DNA of 64,000 bases. Origin: Prevotellaceae bacterium. Its GTDB lineage: Bacteria; Bacteroidota; Bacteroidia; Bacteroidales; Bacteroidaceae. The position numbers and the translations under genes were made by a program. Positions 62,067-64,000 of this stretch are shown piece by piece (positions within the stretch are counted from its first letter, which is position 1; every line of letters begins with the position of its first letter). Below the pieces are notes generated by a model. It saw only the letters and a list, made by a program, of their open reading frames with translations, searched no databases and had not been told where the DNA came from. The stretch is from NCBI GenBank assembly GCA_028723455.1, contig JAQYEW010000012.1, positions 124,001-188,000 on the forward strand, given 5' to 3'.

Positions 62067-62507
62067 TTATTTACCAGGGAACTCACCCTTAACGGTGATA
62101 CCCATACTACGTGCAGTACCTGCAACAAGAGTCATCGCAGACTCAACAGTGAAACAGTTAAGGTCGGGCATTTTCTCTTCTGCAATCGTGCGAACCTGAT
62201 CCCAAGTGATCTCAGCGATCTTCTTTCGATTGGGCTCGGCAGAACCGCTCTTTTGCTTGGTAGCTTCCAACAGCTGTACGGCCACGGGAGGAGTCTTTAC
62301 GACAAAATCGTAGCTCTTGTCCGTGTAGTAAGTGATAACCACAGGCAGTACCTTACCGGCCTTATCCTGGGTTCTGGCGTTGAATGCCTTGCAGAAATCC
62401 ATGATGTTGATACCCTTTGAACCCAAAGCGGGACCTACTGGGGGTGATGGATTTGCAGCGCCTCCTTTAATCTGTAATTTGATTAATCCAGCTACTTCTT
62501 TAGCCAT
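62067..62507 (-). CDS. rplK: 50S ribosomal protein L11
   Basis: L11 sits at the GTPase centre of the 50S subunit and is needed for stringent factor activation. The 146-residue protein has [35 protein letters not shown] and the C-terminal rRNA-binding domain ending in [11 protein letters not shown]. The usual Pro-rich thiostrepton-site helix is intact. Confidence 0.99.
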   Translation of the reverse strand: MAKEVAGLIKLQIKGGAANPSPPVGPALGSKGINIMDFCKAFNARTQDKAGKVLPVVITYYTDKSYDFVVKTPPVAVQLLEATKQKSGSAEPNRKKIAEITWDQVRTIAEEKMPDLNCFTVESAMTLVAGTARSMGITVKGEFPGK

Positions 62508-62563
62508 TTTAATTTAAAATTTATCGTTTTAATTTTGAGCTTGTAATTCCTGTAACAAAGGCA

Positions 62564-63118
62564 TTACAACTTCTCAACCTGCGCATAGGAGAGTTCCATA
62601 GAGGTCTTGCGACCGAAAATCTTGACACTCACCTTCAGCTTCTTCTTATCGTCATAAACCTCTTCGATGATGGCATCAAAGCCAGCAAAGGGACCTTCGT
62701 TTACCTTGATGCTCTCGCCAACCTCATAGATGGTCAAATCCTCTTCAGCAACATCCTGGATTTCATCCACAGTGCCTAACATTTGGACAACCTCGTTGGG
62801 ACGGAGAGGCATAGGAGTGGTGCTATTCTTGGAATCATGAAGGAAACCGAGAACATTGGGCACGTTACGCAACTGAGACTGTGTCTCGCCCACAAGGTCG
62901 GTCTCAACAAAGACATAACCTGCAAAGCGAAAACGCTCCTTGATAACGCGCTTACCGTTACGGATGGTTACGGTCTTCTCCGTAGGCAAAAGCACCTGAG
63001 CCACATGTTTCGCAAAATCTTCGTGTTGCTTGATGTAGGCGTCAATGTATTCCTTTACCTTGCCTTCCTTACCACTAATGGCACGCATAACGTACCATTT
63101 CATTTCAGTATCAGCCAT
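62564..63118 (-). CDS. nusG: Transcription termination/antitermination factor NusG
   Basis: NusG couples RNA polymerase to the ribosome and to Rho. The 184-residue protein has the NGN domain (KWYVMRAISGKEGKVKEYI, FRFAGYVFVETDL) and the C-terminal KOW domain (VNEGPFAGFDAIIEEVYDDK). It follows secE by 13 bp. Confidence 0.98.
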   Translation of the reverse strand: MADTEMKWYVMRAISGKEGKVKEYIDAYIKQHEDFAKHVAQVLLPTEKTVTIRNGKRVIKERFRFAGYVFVETDLVGETQSQLRNVPNVLGFLHDSKNSTTPMPLRPNEVVQMLGTVDEIQDVAEEDLTIYEVGESIKVNEGPFAGFDAIIEEVYDDKKKLKVSVKIFGRKTSMELSYAQVEKL

Positions 63119-63131
63119 TCTTTATCAGAGA

Positions 63132-63329
63132 TTAGCGTAACAAACCATAAACGAATTCCATTCCATGCTGGAAAGCCTGGTCGATAACGAAAACTACCAG
63201 TGCAATACATAGGGAAGCTACAAGTACTAATGTTGCACTGTTCATAAGTTCTGAACGTGAAGGCCATGTGACCTTATGCGCTAATTCTTCGTATGATTTC
63301 TTACAGTATTTAATAATGCTCTTGAACAT
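63132..63329 (-). CDS. secE: Preprotein translocase subunit SecE
   Basis: SecE is the small clamp subunit of the SecYEG channel. The 65-residue protein has the conserved amphipathic helix (YEELAHKVTWPSRSEL) and one membrane span (ATLVLVASLCIALVVFVIDQ). The start at 63329 (MFKSIIKY) is chosen because the longer track start runs into the tRNA-Trp gene. Confidence 0.95.
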   Translation of the reverse strand: MFKSIIKYCKKSYEELAHKVTWPSRSELMNSATLVLVASLCIALVVFVIDQAFQHGMEFVYGLLR

Positions 63330-63344
63330 ATCTGTTATCTTTAG

Positions 63345-63417
63345 CACGGGAAGAGAGGCTCGAACTCCCGACACCTGGTTTTGGAGACCAGTGCTCTACC
63401 GACTGAGCTATTCCCGT
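63345..63417 (-). tRNA. tRNA-Trp (CCA anticodon)
   Basis: On the minus strand ACGGGAATAGCTCAGTCGGT opens a full cloverleaf with anticodon loop CTCCAAA and acceptor closure TTCCCGT, discriminator G. CCA is not encoded. It sits between tuf and secE, 15 bp before secE, as in many bacteria. Confidence 0.97.
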
Positions 63418-63421
63418 AAGT

Positions 63422-63453
63422 AGGAGTCCCTGCCCCAAAGGTTCGGGACTCCT
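63422..63453 (-). other. Hairpin between tuf and tRNA-Trp
   Basis: AGGAGTCCC (63422-63430) pairs with GGGACTCCT (63445-63453). On the transcribed strand it has no T run and ends 4 bases before the mature tRNA 5' end, so it looks more like a processing or pausing structure than a terminator. Confidence 0.6.
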
Positions 63454-63476
63454 GTTTTTATTTGTATGGCTTTTGA

Positions 63477-64000
63477 TTAGTCAAAAACCTCGGTAATCTG
63501 ACCAGAACCTACGGTACGGCCACCCTCGCGGATAGCGAAACGCAGACCTACGTTCAGTGCTACGGCATAGATGAGCTCAACAGTGATCTCAACGTTGTCG
63601 CCGGGCATTACCATCTCGATACCCTCGGGCAGGTGAATCTCACCGGTGCAGTCCATGGTACGGAGGTAGAACTGAGGACGGTACTTGTTACCGAAGGGAG
63701 TATGACGGCCACCCTCTTCCTTCTTCAGAACATAGATAGAAGCCTTGAAGCCCTTGTGAGGAGTGATAACACCGGGGTGGGTGATTACCATACCACGACG
63801 AACGTCCTGCTTGTCAATACCACGGAGCAACAGACCTACGTTGTCGCCAGCCTCGCCCTGATCCAACAACTTGCGGAACATCTCAACGCCAGTGATAACT
63901 GACTTCTTGTCCTCGCCAAGACCCAGAATCTGAACCTCATCGCCTACCTTAACAACACCGGTCTCGATACGACCAGTAGCAACGGTACCACGACCAGTAA
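63477..64000 (-). CDS. tuf: Elongation factor Tu (partial, cut at right edge)
   Basis: The window holds the last ~174 residues of EF-Tu, covering domains 2 and 3 ([72 protein letters not shown]). The GTP-binding domain lies beyond the right edge. The track ORF starting at 63881 uses an internal Met. It is first in the cluster that continues with tRNA-Trp and secE. Confidence 0.98.
   Translation of the reverse strand, partial: TGRGTVATGRIETGVVKVGDEVQILGLGEDKKSVITGVEMFRKLLDQGEAGDNVGLLLRGIDKQDVRRGMVITHPGVITPHKGFKASIYVLKKEEGGRHTPFGNKYRPQFYLRTMDCTGEIHLPEGIEMVMPGDNVEITVELIYAVALNVGLRFAIREGGRTVGSGQITEVFD

Overview
This window is chromosomal DNA from a member of the Bacteroidota, most likely order Bacteroidales and plausibly Prevotellaceae. 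The evidence is: promoters of the form TTG-N19/21-TAnnTTTG upstream of many genes; the type IX secretion proteins PorU and PorV; proteins with type IX sorting domains; a SusC-like TonB-dependent receptor; Bacteroidota-only families (DUF4290, DUF4293, DUF4250, DUF4876, DUF6850); and a large GH2 beta-galactosidase. Species cannot be fixed from the sequence alone. No rRNA, insertion sequence, prophage or CRISPR array is visible.

Layout. 1-3.8 kb: a DUF554 membrane protein (cut by the left edge) and an AraC-type regulator, divergent from a tyrosine phenol-lyase/tryptophanase-like PLP enzyme, with a tandem 30-bp direct repeat between them; then a TetR regulator. 3.9-8 kb: initiator tRNA-Met, uvrB, and a bamD-omega-DUF4293 operon. 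8-8.4 kb: a noncoding stretch with three hairpins. 8.4-15.6 kb: a beta-barrel and a PBP1/LpoA-like protein, divergent from a type IX type B sorted protein, uvrA, a thioesterase and an M18 aminopeptidase. 15.6-29.6 kb: a long run of plus-strand housekeeping genes (tsaB, DUF4290, murA, rimM, dxr, rseP, DUF4250, lipoprotein, cca, GH2 beta-galactosidase, yicC, gmk, nadD, MORN protein). 29.7-35.7 kb: a minus-strand operon FAH-porU-porV-ispF. 35.8-38.8 kb: rplM-rpsI-rpsB-tsf. 39-41.8 kb: a lipoprotein, an MTA/SAH nucleosidase-like protein, a DNA glycosylase and a DUF4332 helix-hairpin-helix protein. 42-51.5 kb: a five-gene minus-strand operon of surface proteins. 51.6-64 kb: an FKBP, then the tuf-tRNA-Trp-secE-nusG-rplK-rplA-rplJ-rplL-rpoB-rpoC cluster, with tuf cut by the right edge.

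The least understood part is the operon at 42.0-51.5 kb. In transcription order it encodes a secreted DUF4876 protein with a type IX C-terminal sorting signal, a TonB-dependent receptor, a DUF4876 lipoprotein, a DUF6850 outer-membrane barrel, and a secreted protein that reads as a catalytically degenerate histidine acid phosphatase joined to the front part of a GH92 mannosidase. There is no SusD and no intact enzyme. The set looks like a surface binding and uptake machine with an unknown ligand. Other points of interest are a MurA with Asp in place of the fosfomycin-target Cys, a lyase with altered active-site residues, a 33-bp perfect hairpin, and several promoters placed so close to the start codon that leaderless mRNAs are likely.
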